Shown here: positions 18,149-26,459 of the stretch, piece after piece
Position numbering within the stretch: the first letter of the stretch is position 1
How the letters are laid out: each line of letters starts with the position of its first letter
Source: Dehalococcoidia bacterium
GTDB lineage: Bacteria; Chloroflexota; Dehalococcoidia; CAUJGQ01
Direction: 5' to 3'
Length of the DNA: 64,000 nucleotides
Assembly (NCBI GenBank): GCA_035310145.1
Contig: DATGEL010000094.1
Span: forward strand, 58,794-122,793
The notes under the pieces: generated by a model
Database searches by the model: none
Seen by the model: the letters and a program-made list of their open reading frames with translations, nothing else
Told to the model about the DNA's origin: nothing
Translations under genes and position numbers: made by a program

Positions 18149-18379
18149 CTCCCGCCCCCGCGGCCTCAGTCCCGCCATGCCAATCGTACTGAGATACGTT
18201 TAGCTCCCACCAGCGCAGTCGTGCTGTCTGCCGGGTAGAGTCCTCCTGGCTTGCGGGGCTTCACCCCGCATAAGTCCCGGTCGTTGCCTCGCAGCGCGAC
18301 GCGGTGGCGCCCACGACAATGGAGCCAACGCGAAGAAACGCGACGGCGCCCGCCGAATTCGCTGTTCGCAGAGGAAGAG

Positions 18380-18931
18380 ATGATGCGCACTATCGAAACC
18401 CTGCGCGAGGAGCACGAGGCAGTGCTTGCCGTGCTCGATCAACTCGACCGTGCCGTGGCCAGGGCGATGGACGGCGTCCCGGTGCCGCCTTCGGTCTTCG
18501 CCGATCTCGGCGAGTTCTTCACGGTGTTTGTCGACCGCTGCCACCACGCCAAGGAAGAAGACGCCATCTTCCCGCGCCTGGGCAAGGCGGGCGCGGCGAT
18601 CGTCGCCCAGCTCGAAGCCGACCATGCATCCGGTCGCCGGCTGGCCGCCGAGTTGATCGAGGCCGCGGCCGCCTGGGCGCCCGGCAATGCGGGGGCAGCG
18701 GAACGGCTGCGGGTCGCGGCGCGAGAGTACGGCGCCTTTCTCCGCGCCCACATCGCACGCGAGACGGACGAGCTCTTCCCGCTGCTCGAGCGGCAGCTCG
18801 ACTCCGCCGCCGACGCGGAGCTGGTGGAGCAGTTCGAACGCATCGAAACCGAGCGCCTCGGCGCCGGCACACACGAGCGGCTGCACGCGCTGATCGGCGC
18901 CCTGGGACCGCGCATCGCCGCCGCCGGCTGA
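18380..18931 (+). CDS. hemerythrin HHE domain protein
   Basis: A 183-residue all-helical protein with the iron-binding His/Glu pattern of hemerythrin-like domains: REEHEAVLAVLDQLDRA (H), DRCHHAKEEDAIFPRL (HH and E), DHASGRRL (H) and LRAHIARETDELFPLL (H and E). Such proteins bind a di-iron centre and handle oxygen, nitric oxide or peroxide. The ATG at 18380 follows GAGGAAGAG. It lies upstream of the radical SAM gene on the same strand but is separated by 347 bases, so independent transcription is likely. Confidence 0.86.
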   Translation: MMRTIETLREEHEAVLAVLDQLDRAVARAMDGVPVPPSVFADLGEFFTVFVDRCHHAKEEDAIFPRLGKAGAAIVAQLEADHASGRRLAAELIEAAAAWAPGNAGAAERLRVAAREYGAFLRAHIARETDELFPLLERQLDSAADAELVEQFERIETERLGAGTHERLHALIGALGPRIAAAG

Positions 18932-19278
18932 GCGCCCATGGGTAGCGATTCTGCTGGCGCCGCCGCGGCGGGTCCGTTGCCGCGTCCTCCACCGCGCGAA
19001 ACTTGTGTGCCCGCACGGATTTTGCGCTATCGAAGCGGTGCATGCGCCGCGCGCCCATGCGGCGCCACGCCTGAACTCGCTTGACTGTCAGCATATCCTG
19101 ATAGAGACAGATGCGGCGCGCTGCCGCAGATCGACGCCGGGTTACCTCCATCAGGCAACCCGGCACCTGTTTCGGGCCGCCGATCGGAGCGGCTGCTGAA
19201 CGCACTTTCGCCGCAGAGACCGGGCAGAGTCCGCCATCACGCAGCCATTCATCGTCCATCGTCGTCAAGGAGGGAGCG
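18932..19278. promoter_or_regulatory. long leader upstream of the radical SAM gene, with a hairpin
   Basis: These 347 bases hold no credible gene. At about 19136-19164 an inverted repeat GCCGGGTT/AACCCGGC encloses 13 bases, about 115 bases before the radical SAM start, and could be an attenuator. TTGACT at about 19081 might be a -35 but no well-spaced -10 is visible. I could not match it to a cobalamin or other known riboswitch. A strong AAGGAGGGAG ribosome-binding site ends the leader. Confidence 0.4.
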
Positions 19279-21294
19279 ATGCGCGTCACGCTGGTGCAGC
19301 CGCCGAACGGGCTGCACGACCGGCAGGAGCTGGCTCCGCCGCTGGGCCTGCTCACAATCGCGGCGGCGCTGGAGGAGGACGGCGTCGATGTCGCGCTGGT
19401 CGACATGAACCTGCGCGGGATGCGCAACCCCGCCTGGCTGGCAGACGGGTTCTACGAGCGGGCCGTCCGCGCCATCCGCGACACACGGCCGGACCTGGTC
19501 GGCTTCACCTCGATGGCGCTGGAGTCGCACGTGGGTCTGGAGCTGGCGCGGCGGCTGAAGGCCGAAGATCCCGGCGTCGTCACGCTGCTCGGCGGACCGC
19601 ACTTCGGCGCGATCGCGCGGGAGGCGCTCGAGCACTACCCCTGGGTCGATTATGTCGTGGCCGGCGAGGGTGAGGAGGCGACTGCGGCGCTGGTGCGCCG
19701 CCTGCGCGGCTTGAGCGCGGCGCCGCTGATCAACGTGGCACAGCGCACGGCCGGCGGCGTCACGCTGCAGCGCGCTTTCAAGACACGCGAGTCGCTGGCG
19801 TCGCTCCCAGCGCCTGCCTACCATCTCGTCGATCTCAACGCCTACTTTACGGCCAACCCGCAGCGCCTGCTCGATTACGAGCACGGCCGCGGCTGCATCT
19901 TCCGCTGCTCGTTCTGCTACAGTCCCACGCTCTGGGGCCAGGGCGAGCAGGCGAAGACGATCGACCGCATCGTGGGCGAGCTTGCGCAGCAGCACGCGCT
20001 CGGCGCCCGGCACCTCTTCTTCGTGCAGGACAACTTCCTCAACGCGCCGCAGAGCGCGAAGGGCCTGCTGCACGCCATCGCCGAAGCGCGCCTCGGCCTC
20101 ACCTGGAACGGCTACGGCACGCTGCCGCAGCTCACGCCGGAGATCCTCGATCTGCTCGCCAAATCGGGCTGCCAGGATATCTTCGTCGGTGTCGACGCCG
20201 TCTCGGCCACCGCGCAACAGGCGTTCGCCAAGCACTTCTTCAAGGGCTGGCAACAGCTCGAGGCGCGGCTGGCGCCGGCGCTGGAACGCGGCGTCGGCGT
20301 GACCTGTGCCTTCATGCTGGACGTGCCCGGCAACAGCTCCGCCGAGGCGGAAGCGACGCTGACCACGGCGTTGTTCGCGCGGGCGCTGGGCTGCGGCGTG
20401 CGGCTCAACACGCTCACGATCTACAACGGCACCGGCACCGACCTGGCGCTGGCTGACCGGCCGCGGGCCTACAATGAGCTGAAGCCGCGCATCATGCTCG
20501 ATGCGCCACCGCTGCTCTACGACAACCCCTTCGCGAGGGAGCGGCCGGAGCTGTTCCCCTTTCACAACACCTTCCACGCACCGGAGACCTACCACGGCTT
20601 CATCACCCGCGCCCACCTCGCCTATGCGCTCTTCCTGCGCTTCCCACAGACGCTGGTGCAATACGTACTGGTGGACGGCGGCACCCTCTGGGGCTTGATC
20701 GACCACCTGGCCAGCCAGATCGGCGACCTCACGAAGATCGACCCGCTCTACCGCTACCAGGTGGAGTGGGAGACCTTTATGCGCGAGCTGCCGCGCCTCT
20801 CGCCCTCCTGCGAGACGCGCAGCGCCCTGGCGCTGGAGCGGGCGCAACTCGGCCTCTCGTTCGGCGCGTCTTTGCCACCGCTGCCCGTACGGGCCGAAGG
20901 CCGCATCTGGTCGCTGCCTGCCGCGCCCTTCACCGTCGTGAACCTTGCCTACGCGCCGGAGACGATCCACGGCCCGCGCCGCCTGTCCGAGCCGGACGCG
21001 GCCGAGCAGCCTTATCTGCTGGTGCGCGAGGAGCGGCGCATCGCCGCCCGCCCGATCAGCGCGGAGCAAGCCGCAAGCCTGCGCGGCGTCAACGCGGCCC
21101 GACGCGGCGGCGTGCCACTTGAGGCGACGCCCGAACTGCTCGCCACGCTGGCGCAGAGCGGTGTGGTGCCGATCGTGCCCGCCGGCGCCGGCGATCCGCT
21201 CGCGCTCGTCGCGACTTCAGGAAGTACGCCGGCCGCGGTCGGCATGGGCAACCCGGTATCTCCCATCGGTCCCTCTGATCCAGTTGCACGGTAG
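19279..21294 (+). CDS. B12-binding-domain radical SAM protein, putative peptide maturase
   Basis: A 671-residue enzyme. Residues 1-190 form a B12-binding-like Rossmann domain (MRVTLVQPPNG, PPLGLLTIAAALEEDG, VTLLGGPHF, VDYVVAGEGEEA) without an obvious DxHxxG base-off motif. The radical SAM cluster is C206-IFR-C210-SF-C213, followed by the barrel (FFVQDNFLNAP, DIFVGVDAVSA, CAFMLDVPGN). The C-terminal about 150 residues (PYLLVREERRIAARPISAEQ, TPELLATLAQSGVVPIVP) look like a small winged-helix domain. Such architecture is typical of cobalamin-dependent radical SAM enzymes that modify ribosomal peptides (C-methylation and related chemistry). The next gene encodes a GIAxx-repeat protein, the plausible substrate. 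Start supported by AAGGAGGGAG. Confidence 0.87.
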   Translation: MRVTLVQPPNGLHDRQELAPPLGLLTIAAALEEDGVDVALVDMNLRGMRNPAWLADGFYERAVRAIRDTRPDLVGFTSMALESHVGLELARRLKAEDPGVVTLLGGPHFGAIAREALEHYPWVDYVVAGEGEEATAALVRRLRGLSAAPLINVAQRTAGGVTLQRAFKTRESLASLPAPAYHLVDLNAYFTANPQRLLDYEHGRGCIFRCSFCYSPTLWGQGEQAKTIDRIVGELAQQHALGARHLFFVQDNFLNAPQSAKGLLHAIAEARLGLTWNGYGTLPQLTPEILDLLAKSGCQDIFVGVDAVSATAQQAFAKHFFKGWQQLEARLAPALERGVGVTCAFMLDVPGNSSAEAEATLTTALFARALGCGVRLNTLTIYNGTGTDLALADRPRAYNELKPRIMLDAPPLLYDNPFARERPELFPFHNTFHAPETYHGFITRAHLAYALFLRFPQTLVQYVLVDGGTLWGLIDHLASQIGDLTKIDPLYRYQVEWETFMRELPRLSPSCETRSALALERAQLGLSFGASLPPLPVRAEGRIWSLPAAPFTVVNLAYAPETIHGPRRLSEPDAAEQPYLLVREERRIAARPISAEQAASLRGVNAARRGGVPLEATPELLATLAQSGVVPIVPAGAGDPLALVATSGSTPAAVGMGNPVSPIGPSDPVAR

Positions 21295-21469
21295 GCGGTC
21301 GAGCCATGCAGCTCACGTGCCGGCCCTCCGGCCCCCGCTCACCCCCGGCAGGCGGGAGGCCGGTCCGAACCCAGGGTGCCGTTTGGCCCTCCGGCCAGTC
21401 GGCCCTTCGCACCTTCAGATGCGTGCGCCAGCACGCGGCAGTCAGGCGTTTAGGAGGAACGAGACTCCC

Positions 21470-21742
21470 GTGCCAGAAGCGACAACGTTCCAGCTGACCT
21501 TCGATATTCAGCTCGTGCCGGCCGACAGTGATCAGGCCGAGGTATCCGGCTACATCAACGCCGGCAACGTCACGGTCGGCGGGCAGCAGTTCGGCGTGTT
21601 TGTGCGGCAGGTCTTTGTCGGCGGCGGGCCGCATGGCATCGCCGCGCAGGGCATTGCGGCTCCAGGCATCGCCGTGCAGGGGATCGCCGCCCAGGGGATC
21701 GCCGCCCAGGGGATCGCCGCCCAGGGCATTGCCCGAGCGTAG
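21470..21742 (+). CDS. GIAxx-repeat protein, candidate RiPP precursor
   Basis: A 90-residue protein starting at GTG 21470 (AGGAGG 12 bases upstream). Residues 1-50 form a non-repetitive, strand-rich region (TFQLTFDIQLVPADSDQAEV, INAGNVTVGGQQFGVFVRQV). Then GGGPH leads into seven consecutive pentapeptides at residues 56-90: GIAAQ, GIAAP, GIAVQ, GIAAQ three times, and GIARA. A leader-like part, a glycine-rich junction and a repetitive core of unreactive residues, next to a B12 radical SAM enzyme and before a terminator, fit a ribosomally made, post-translationally modified peptide. Alternatively the repeats could be structural (a small beta-helix). No transporter or protease is adjacent. Not recognised as a described family. 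Confidence 0.7.
   Translation: MPEATTFQLTFDIQLVPADSDQAEVSGYINAGNVTVGGQQFGVFVRQVFVGGGPHGIAAQGIAAPGIAVQGIAAQGIAAQGIAAQGIARA
21635..21739 (+). repeat. seven 15-bp coding repeats (GIAxx)
   Basis: Seven tandem 15-base units at the 3' end of the small gene; three (21695-21739 excluding the last variant) are identical, GGGATCGCCGCCCAG, and the others differ mainly at third positions or by A-to-V or Q-to-P changes, suggesting recent unit duplication plus older diverged units. Confidence 0.9.
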
Positions 21743-21766
21743 CAACCCCACATATCGCCAGGGCAG

Positions 21767-21805
21767 GGGGCCAGCGCCGCCGCCGGGGAGAGCGGCGCTG
21801 GCCCC
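21767..21805. terminator. strong hairpin terminator
   Basis: Perfect 14-bp stem GGGGCCAGCGCCGC / GCGGCGCTGGCCCC with an 11-base loop, 24 bases after the GIAxx gene and 48 before the 3' end of the convergent nitroreductase gene; it can stop transcription from both sides. No long U-run follows. Confidence 0.75.
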
Positions 21806-21853
21806 GTCTCGTCCGCACACCGCACGCCGGCCGCCGAGCCGGTTCGGCGCCGC

Positions 21854-22525
21854 TCAGCTCCAGCGGTCCCAGCGCAGCAGCTCGAACACGGGCGGGCGCG
21901 AGACCGGGCCGAAGCGGCCCAGCGGGTAGCCGACCGGAATCAGGCAGTGCGCCTCGATCTCGTCCGGCAGATCGAGGACGGCGCGGAAGGCGTCGCGGTC
22001 GCTGAGCGCGAGCGTGGTGGGCGTGGCGCCGAGACCGAGGGCGCGGGCGGCGAGCAACAGGTTCTGGATCGCCGGCCAGATCACGATCGCCCCGGCGGCG
22101 CGGCGCGAGTTCGGCGTCATCGCCGGGTCGGCGTCGGTGCAGGCGACGATCAGCGCCGGCGCCTCCTGCAGATGGTCCGCCTGCCACTGCAGGGCACGGC
22201 GGTTGCGCTCGGCCTGCTCGGCCTCCGCCGGCGACTGCGGCGAAATCAGGCGCGAACCGCGCTCGAGATATGTGAGCACGGCCTCACGGTTGAGCGCGGC
22301 GAGGCGCTCCTTCTGCTCGGCGTCGCGCACAATCAGCCAGCGCCAGCCCTGGATGTTGGACGGCGTGGGCGCCTGGATCGCCGCCTCGATCAGGCGCAGC
22401 AGCAGCTCCTCCGGCACCTGATCGGCCCTCAGCCGGCGCATCGCCCGCGCCGAGTAGATCACCTCGAAGATGCCGGGCTCACGTTCGCCCGTGGTGGTCG
22501 CGCCGCCTTCGTGTTGTTGGGTCAT
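21854..22525 (-). CDS. nitroreductase family protein
   Basis: A 223-residue FMN-dependent oxidoreductase of the nitroreductase fold. Motifs: IYSARAMRRLRADQVPEELL (FMN phosphate binding R-x-x-R), APTPSNIQGWRWLIVRD (the A-P-S-x-x-N/Q segment), and a C-terminal GLGATPTTLALSD plus LIPVGYPLGRFGPVSRPP. Members reduce nitro compounds, quinones or enones, or act in cofactor degradation. It converges on the GIAxx gene across a terminator, so a role in that pathway is possible but unsupported. Confidence 0.87.
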   Translation of the reverse strand: MTQQHEGGATTTGEREPGIFEVIYSARAMRRLRADQVPEELLLRLIEAAIQAPTPSNIQGWRWLIVRDAEQKERLAALNREAVLTYLERGSRLISPQSPAEAEQAERNRRALQWQADHLQEAPALIVACTDADPAMTPNSRRAAGAIVIWPAIQNLLLAARALGLGATPTTLALSDRDAFRAVLDLPDEIEAHCLIPVGYPLGRFGPVSRPPVFELLRWDRWS

Positions 22526-22645
22526 CGCCGCCTCTTGTGCCGGCTGAGCGGCGGCGTCAGTTTGCCGCTGCCGTACACAACGGTACGATACTCTGCGACG
22601 CGGCCCGCCTGCCAGCAGCGGCGGGCGGAGGGAGACGGTTGCCCG

Positions 22646-24055
22646 GTGTGCGTGTGCAGCAAAGCACGAGCGCGGCTCGCGCAGGGGACGGCGCTGGCGG
22701 CAGCGCTGCTGCTCGGCCTGGCCTGCGGCGGCGCGAAGCAGGCGCCGGCAAGCCCGGTGACGATCGTCACGCAGACGGTGGCCGCCACGCGGACCACCGA
22801 AACGGTGCCGGCCACGGCCGCCGGCGCTCCCGCCACCCGCGGCGCTGCCACGGCGCCATTCTCGACGGCCGGACCGACGGCCCAGCGCACCAGCACGACG
22901 GGCTTCGGCCGCGCGCCGGCCGGCAGTACGGCCTCTTCGTCAGACGGCCTCACGCCCAGCGGCTTTCCGGTGCGTTCGCCCGGCGCGGCGGCTAGCTGCG
23001 TGGACACGGTCTTCAACGGCCTCACCCCCGCACAGCGCGTCGGGCAGTTGTTCATGGTCGGCCTGAACAGCGGCGAGCCGCGCTCGGCCGCGACGGCCGC
23101 GGCGATCACCAATGCACATGCCGGCAACGTGGTGCTCTTCGGCAACGGCTGGAACGGCATGGCGATGGTGCAGCAGACGACGGACTGGCTGCAAGGGCTC
23201 GCCACGTCGGACGCCACCGGCGGCGTCAAGCTCTTCATCTCCGGCAATCAAGAAGGCGGGCAGCCGGGCAGCCTGCGGGCCTTCTACGGCGCCGGCTTCG
23301 ACCCGATCCCCTCCGCGCTGCAGCAGGGCCAGATGACAGGCGACGCGCTGCAAGCGGCCGCGACGAAGTGGGGGCAACAGCTCGGCGAGGCCGGCGTGAA
23401 CCTCAACCTCGCGCCGGTGCTGGACACGGTCGATCGGGCGAACGTGGCAGCCAACGCGCCGATTGGGGCGCTGGACCGCGAGTATGGTTACACGCCGGAC
23501 GTGGCGGCGGCGAAGGGAGTCGCCTTCATCAAGGGCATGCACGCCGCCCGCGAGGCCGTGACGATCAAGCACTTTCCCGGCCTCGGCCGGGTCACCGGCA
23601 ACACGGACTTCACCGCGCAGGGCATCACGGACAGCGTGACCAGTGAGAGCGACCAGTATCTCTCTCCGTATCAGGCTGGCATCCAGGCCGGCGCCGAGTT
23701 CGTGATGGTCGCGCTGGCGAGCTACACGCGGATCGATCCTGGTGTGCCCGCCGTCTTCTCCGGAAAAATCATCAGCGACCTGTTGCGCGGCAAGCTCCAA
23801 TTCGGCGGCGTGATCGTCTCCGACGATATGGGCGCGGCCGTGGCGGTCGCCGGCTACGCGCCCGCCGAGCGCGCCCGGAAGTTCTTTGCGGCCGGCGGCG
23901 ACATGGTGCTGACGATCCAGCCGGCGGACATCGAGCCAATGGCCGGCGCCGTCATGCAGCAGATGCAGGCCGATCCGGCCTTCAGGCAGTCGATCGAGGC
24001 ATCGGTCAGGCGCGTGCTCAGCGCCAAGGCGAACGCCGGCCTCCTGCGCTGCTAG
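22646..24055 (+). CDS. glycoside hydrolase family 3 lipoprotein (beta-N-acetylhexosaminidase-like)
   Basis: A 469-residue exported lipoprotein. The N-terminus has Arg, a hydrophobic run ALAAALLLGLACGG with lipobox LAC, then a Thr/Ala/Pro-rich linker (about residues 40-110) before the catalytic domain beginning VDTVFNGLTPAQRVGQLFMVG. The GH3 family-typical KHFPGLGRVTGNTD and the nucleophile segment VIVSDDMGAAVAV are present; no C-terminal domain follows, as in NagZ-type enzymes that cleave GlcNAc from peptidoglycan fragments. Start is GTG 22646 (or GTG 22652) with GGAGGGAG upstream. Confidence 0.85.
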   Translation: MCVCSKARARLAQGTALAAALLLGLACGGAKQAPASPVTIVTQTVAATRTTETVPATAAGAPATRGAATAPFSTAGPTAQRTSTTGFGRAPAGSTASSSDGLTPSGFPVRSPGAAASCVDTVFNGLTPAQRVGQLFMVGLNSGEPRSAATAAAITNAHAGNVVLFGNGWNGMAMVQQTTDWLQGLATSDATGGVKLFISGNQEGGQPGSLRAFYGAGFDPIPSALQQGQMTGDALQAAATKWGQQLGEAGVNLNLAPVLDTVDRANVAANAPIGALDREYGYTPDVAAAKGVAFIKGMHAAREAVTIKHFPGLGRVTGNTDFTAQGITDSVTSESDQYLSPYQAGIQAGAEFVMVALASYTRIDPGVPAVFSGKIISDLLRGKLQFGGVIVSDDMGAAVAVAGYAPAERARKFFAAGGDMVLTIQPADIEPMAGAVMQQMQADPAFRQSIEASVRRVLSAKANAGLLRC

Positions 24056-24064
24056 CGTGCGTAG

Positions 24065-24082
24065 GGGCGGCTTCAGCCGCCC
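24065..24082. terminator. hairpin after the GH3 gene
   Basis: GGGCGGCT-TC-AGCCGCCC, a perfect 8-bp stem nine bases after the GH3 stop codon, is a plausible terminator although no T-run follows. Confidence 0.5.
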
Positions 24083-24130
24083 GGCAGGTCAGAGGGCCGG
24101 CTTTTGCAGGTGACAGTCCCGCCGCCCCCC

Positions 24131-24179
24131 TGTAACCTGTCACCTGTCACCTCGTCTCTTGCCTGTTCCCTGTTGCCTG
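24131..24179. repeat. heptanucleotide array 3
   Basis: Seven consecutive 7-mers: tgtaacc, tgtcacc, tgtcacc, tcgtctc, ttgcctg, ttccctg, ttgcctg. The array lies immediately before the ribosome-binding site of the cupin gene; GCAGGTGACAG just upstream is complementary to the tgtcacc units. Confidence 0.7.
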
Positions 24180-24193
24180 AGAGGAGCCACGCC

Positions 24194-24553
24194 ATGCAGA
24201 TCGTCCGCAACGACCCCTCCGGCTTCGCCCCGAACACGGCGCCGATCATGCGCGGCGAGGTGCTCTCCCGCGCCATCGTCGGCACAACGGAGAGCGAGCA
24301 GGTCCGCGTCGGGCACGTCAAGTTCGTCTCCGGCGCCCGCAATGTCTGGCACAAGCATACTTTCGACCAGGTGCTGATCGTCACCGAGGGCGAGGGCATC
24401 GTCGCCACGGAAGGCAACGAAGTGCACGTCAAGACGGGCGACGTGGCGATCATCCCGGCGGGCGAGAAACACTGGCACGGCGCCACGCCCACGACGACGA
24501 TGGCGCACCTCACCGTCAGCCGCCCCGGCACGACGGAGATCATCGGCGAGTAG
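24194..24553 (+). CDS. cupin domain protein
   Basis: A 119-residue cupin with intact metal site: motif 1 GARNVWHKHTFDQVLIVTEG (H-x-H plus Glu equivalent), motif 2 GDVAIIPAGEKHWHGATP (H). It probably binds a divalent metal; relatives of this size include quercetin-dioxygenase-like and carboxymuconolactone-associated cupins. The start at 24194 follows GAGAGGAGCC. It is isolated, between a heptad array and the glutamate dehydrogenase gene. Substrate unknown. Confidence 0.85.
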   Translation: MQIVRNDPSGFAPNTAPIMRGEVLSRAIVGTTESEQVRVGHVKFVSGARNVWHKHTFDQVLIVTEGEGIVATEGNEVHVKTGDVAIIPAGEKHWHGATPTTTMAHLTVSRPGTTEIIGE

Positions 24554-24747
24554 CCGTCAACGCCCGCCTGGCCCCCGCTCCAAGCGCAGGGCCAGAAATC
24601 GGCGCCTGCAGAGGGGTCTCGGCGCGCTCGCGAACCCGCGCCGGACTCATCCGAGCGGGCTACGCCTCCGCTGCCGCCGCGGTCCGGCATGGCTGCACTG
24701 CCGTGCTATGCTGGAAACACATATGTAACGTGCGCGGAGGGTGACCG

Positions 24748-26040
24748 ATGACCACGAGCGCCGTGCAGTCCAGCGAGCCCGGCCCTCTCCCCGAGAGCGC
24801 CAGCCCCTATCGCACCGCCGTCGCGCAGTTCGACGCCGCCGCCGAGCGCCTGCACCTCTCGCCCTCCGTGGCCGAGGTGCTGCGCCACCCCAAGCGCGAG
24901 CTGGCCGTCACCTTTCCCGTGAAGATGGACGATGGCAGCGTGCGCATGTTCACCGGCTACCGCGTGCAGCACGACCAGGCGCGCGGGCCGTGCAAAGGCG
25001 GCATCCGCTACCACCCGTCGGTCGATCTCGACGAGGTCCGCGCCCTGGCGATGTGGATGACCTGGAAGTGTGCGGTCGTCAACCTGCCCTTCGGCGGCGC
25101 CAAGGGCGGTGTGGCCGTCGATCCCAAGGCGATAACGCCGCACGAGTTGGAGAACCTGACCCGGCGCTACGCCGCAGAGATCAGCATCATCATCGGCCCG
25201 GAGCGCGACATTCCCGCGCCCGACATGGGCACCGACATGCGCATCATGGCCTGGATCATGGACACCTACTCCATGAACGTCGGCCATTCGGTGCCGGGCG
25301 TGGTCACCGGCAAGCCGATCAGTATCGGCGGCTCGCAGGGGCGGGTTGAAGCCACGGGGCGTGGCCTGCTCTACATCTCACAGGAGGCCGTGCGCACCCT
25401 GGGCCGCACGCTGGAAGGCAGCAGCGTGGCCGTGCAGGGCTTCGGCAACGTCGGCTCGGTCACGGCCAAGTTGATGGCGCAGGCCGGCGCCCGCGTTGTG
25501 GCCGTCAGCGATGTGGAAGGCGGCATCTACCGCGCCTCCGGCTTCTCCGCCGACGAGCTGATCGCGGCCAAGGACAGCCATCTGCCGCTCTCCCAGGCGA
25601 TCAGGGGAACCGACCGCCTGACCAACGAGGAGCTGCTGGAGCTGCCGGTCGATCTGCTCGTGCCCGCGGCGATGGAGGGCCAGCTCACGTCGCGCAACGC
25701 CGGCAAGGTCCGCGCCGGGCTGATCGTCGAGGGCGCCAACGGGCCGACGACGCCGGAGGCCGACGCGATCTTTGCGGCCAACGGCGTGCCAGTCGTCCCC
25801 GATATCCTCGCCAACGCGGGCGGCGTCGTCGTCTCCTACTTCGAGTGGGTACAGGACCTGCAATCCTTCTTCTGGGAGGAGGACGAGGTCAACGTTAAGC
25901 TGCACCGCATCATGACCCGCGCCTTTGGCGAGGTGCACGCGATTCAAGAGCGCGAGGGCGTGAGCATGCGCGAGGCGGCGAACATGCTCGGCGTGCGGCG
26001 CGTGGCCGAGGCGTTAATCACGCGCGGCGTCTTCCCGTGA
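24748..26040 (+). CDS. gdhA: Glu/Leu/Phe/Val dehydrogenase (glutamate dehydrogenase type)
   Basis: A 430-residue NAD(P)-dependent enzyme interconverting glutamate and 2-oxoglutarate plus ammonia. The N-terminal domain has RVQHDQARGPCKGGIRYHPS with the substrate-binding and catalytic Lys region and LPFGGAKGGVAVDPK (catalytic Lys in GGAKGG), then IPAPDMGTD; the Rossmann domain carries SVAVQGFGNVGSVTAKLMA. Length fits the hexameric class. RBS GGAGGG precedes the ATG. The last bases overlap the following gene by four (GTGA), indicating cotranscription. Confidence 0.93.
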   Translation: MTTSAVQSSEPGPLPESASPYRTAVAQFDAAAERLHLSPSVAEVLRHPKRELAVTFPVKMDDGSVRMFTGYRVQHDQARGPCKGGIRYHPSVDLDEVRALAMWMTWKCAVVNLPFGGAKGGVAVDPKAITPHELENLTRRYAAEISIIIGPERDIPAPDMGTDMRIMAWIMDTYSMNVGHSVPGVVTGKPISIGGSQGRVEATGRGLLYISQEAVRTLGRTLEGSSVAVQGFGNVGSVTAKLMAQAGARVVAVSDVEGGIYRASGFSADELIAAKDSHLPLSQAIRGTDRLTNEELLELPVDLLVPAAMEGQLTSRNAGKVRAGLIVEGANGPTTPEADAIFAANGVPVVPDILANAGGVVVSYFEWVQDLQSFFWEEDEVNVKLHRIMTRAFGEVHAIQEREGVSMREAANMLGVRRVAEALITRGVFP

Positions 26041-26459
26041 CGCAGGACACGGGCGGCTCGCGGCCGCGCTATCTCTGGGGCCTGTTCTGCGACCATTTCC
26101 TGATCGACGCGGCCGGCAAGTACTCCTTCATCGGCGTATTCGAGCGCGTCGGCGCCATGAGCTTCCCGGCGGTCCACAAAGTCATGTGGATCGCCTTCGC
26201 CCTGCGCGGCCAGCCCAACGAGCGGGCGACGGGGATCGTCACCGTCTGGTCGCCACAGAGCGAGATCGTGGTCTCCACCAACGAGACGCCGGTGCAGTTC
26301 GGGCCGGAAGGGCGCACCATGCTCGTGCAGCTCTTCTACGACCTCAGCTTCGCTGGCCCCGGCACCTACAGCGTGGTGCTGGAAGTGGACGGCAAGCCGG
26401 TGGGCCGGCTCGATCTCGACGTCTACAGCGCCGCGCCACCGGCCTTGCCGCCGGCGTAG
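26037..26459 (+). CDS. uncharacterised protein (DUF6941-like)
   Basis: A 140-residue protein starting at a GTG that overlaps the glutamate dehydrogenase stop. The sequence LFCDHFLIDAAGKYSFIGVF, HKVMWIAFALRGQPNERATG, and GTYSVVLEVDGKPVGRLDLD suggests a beta-sandwich and resembles the DUF6941 group, whose function is not known. No signal peptide or membrane segment is present. Being translationally coupled to gdhA suggests a related role or shared regulation, but nothing in the sequence states what it does. Confidence 0.72.
   Translation: MTQDTGGSRPRYLWGLFCDHFLIDAAGKYSFIGVFERVGAMSFPAVHKVMWIAFALRGQPNERATGIVTVWSPQSEIVVSTNETPVQFGPEGRTMLVQLFYDLSFAGPGTYSVVLEVDGKPVGRLDLDVYSAAPPALPPA

Noticed and set aside
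21306..21497. 63-codon frame between the radical SAM gene and the GIAxx gene, considered as a second precursor
   Set aside because: Random-looking Arg/Ser/Pro composition, no ribosome-binding site and overlap with the better-supported GIAxx start.
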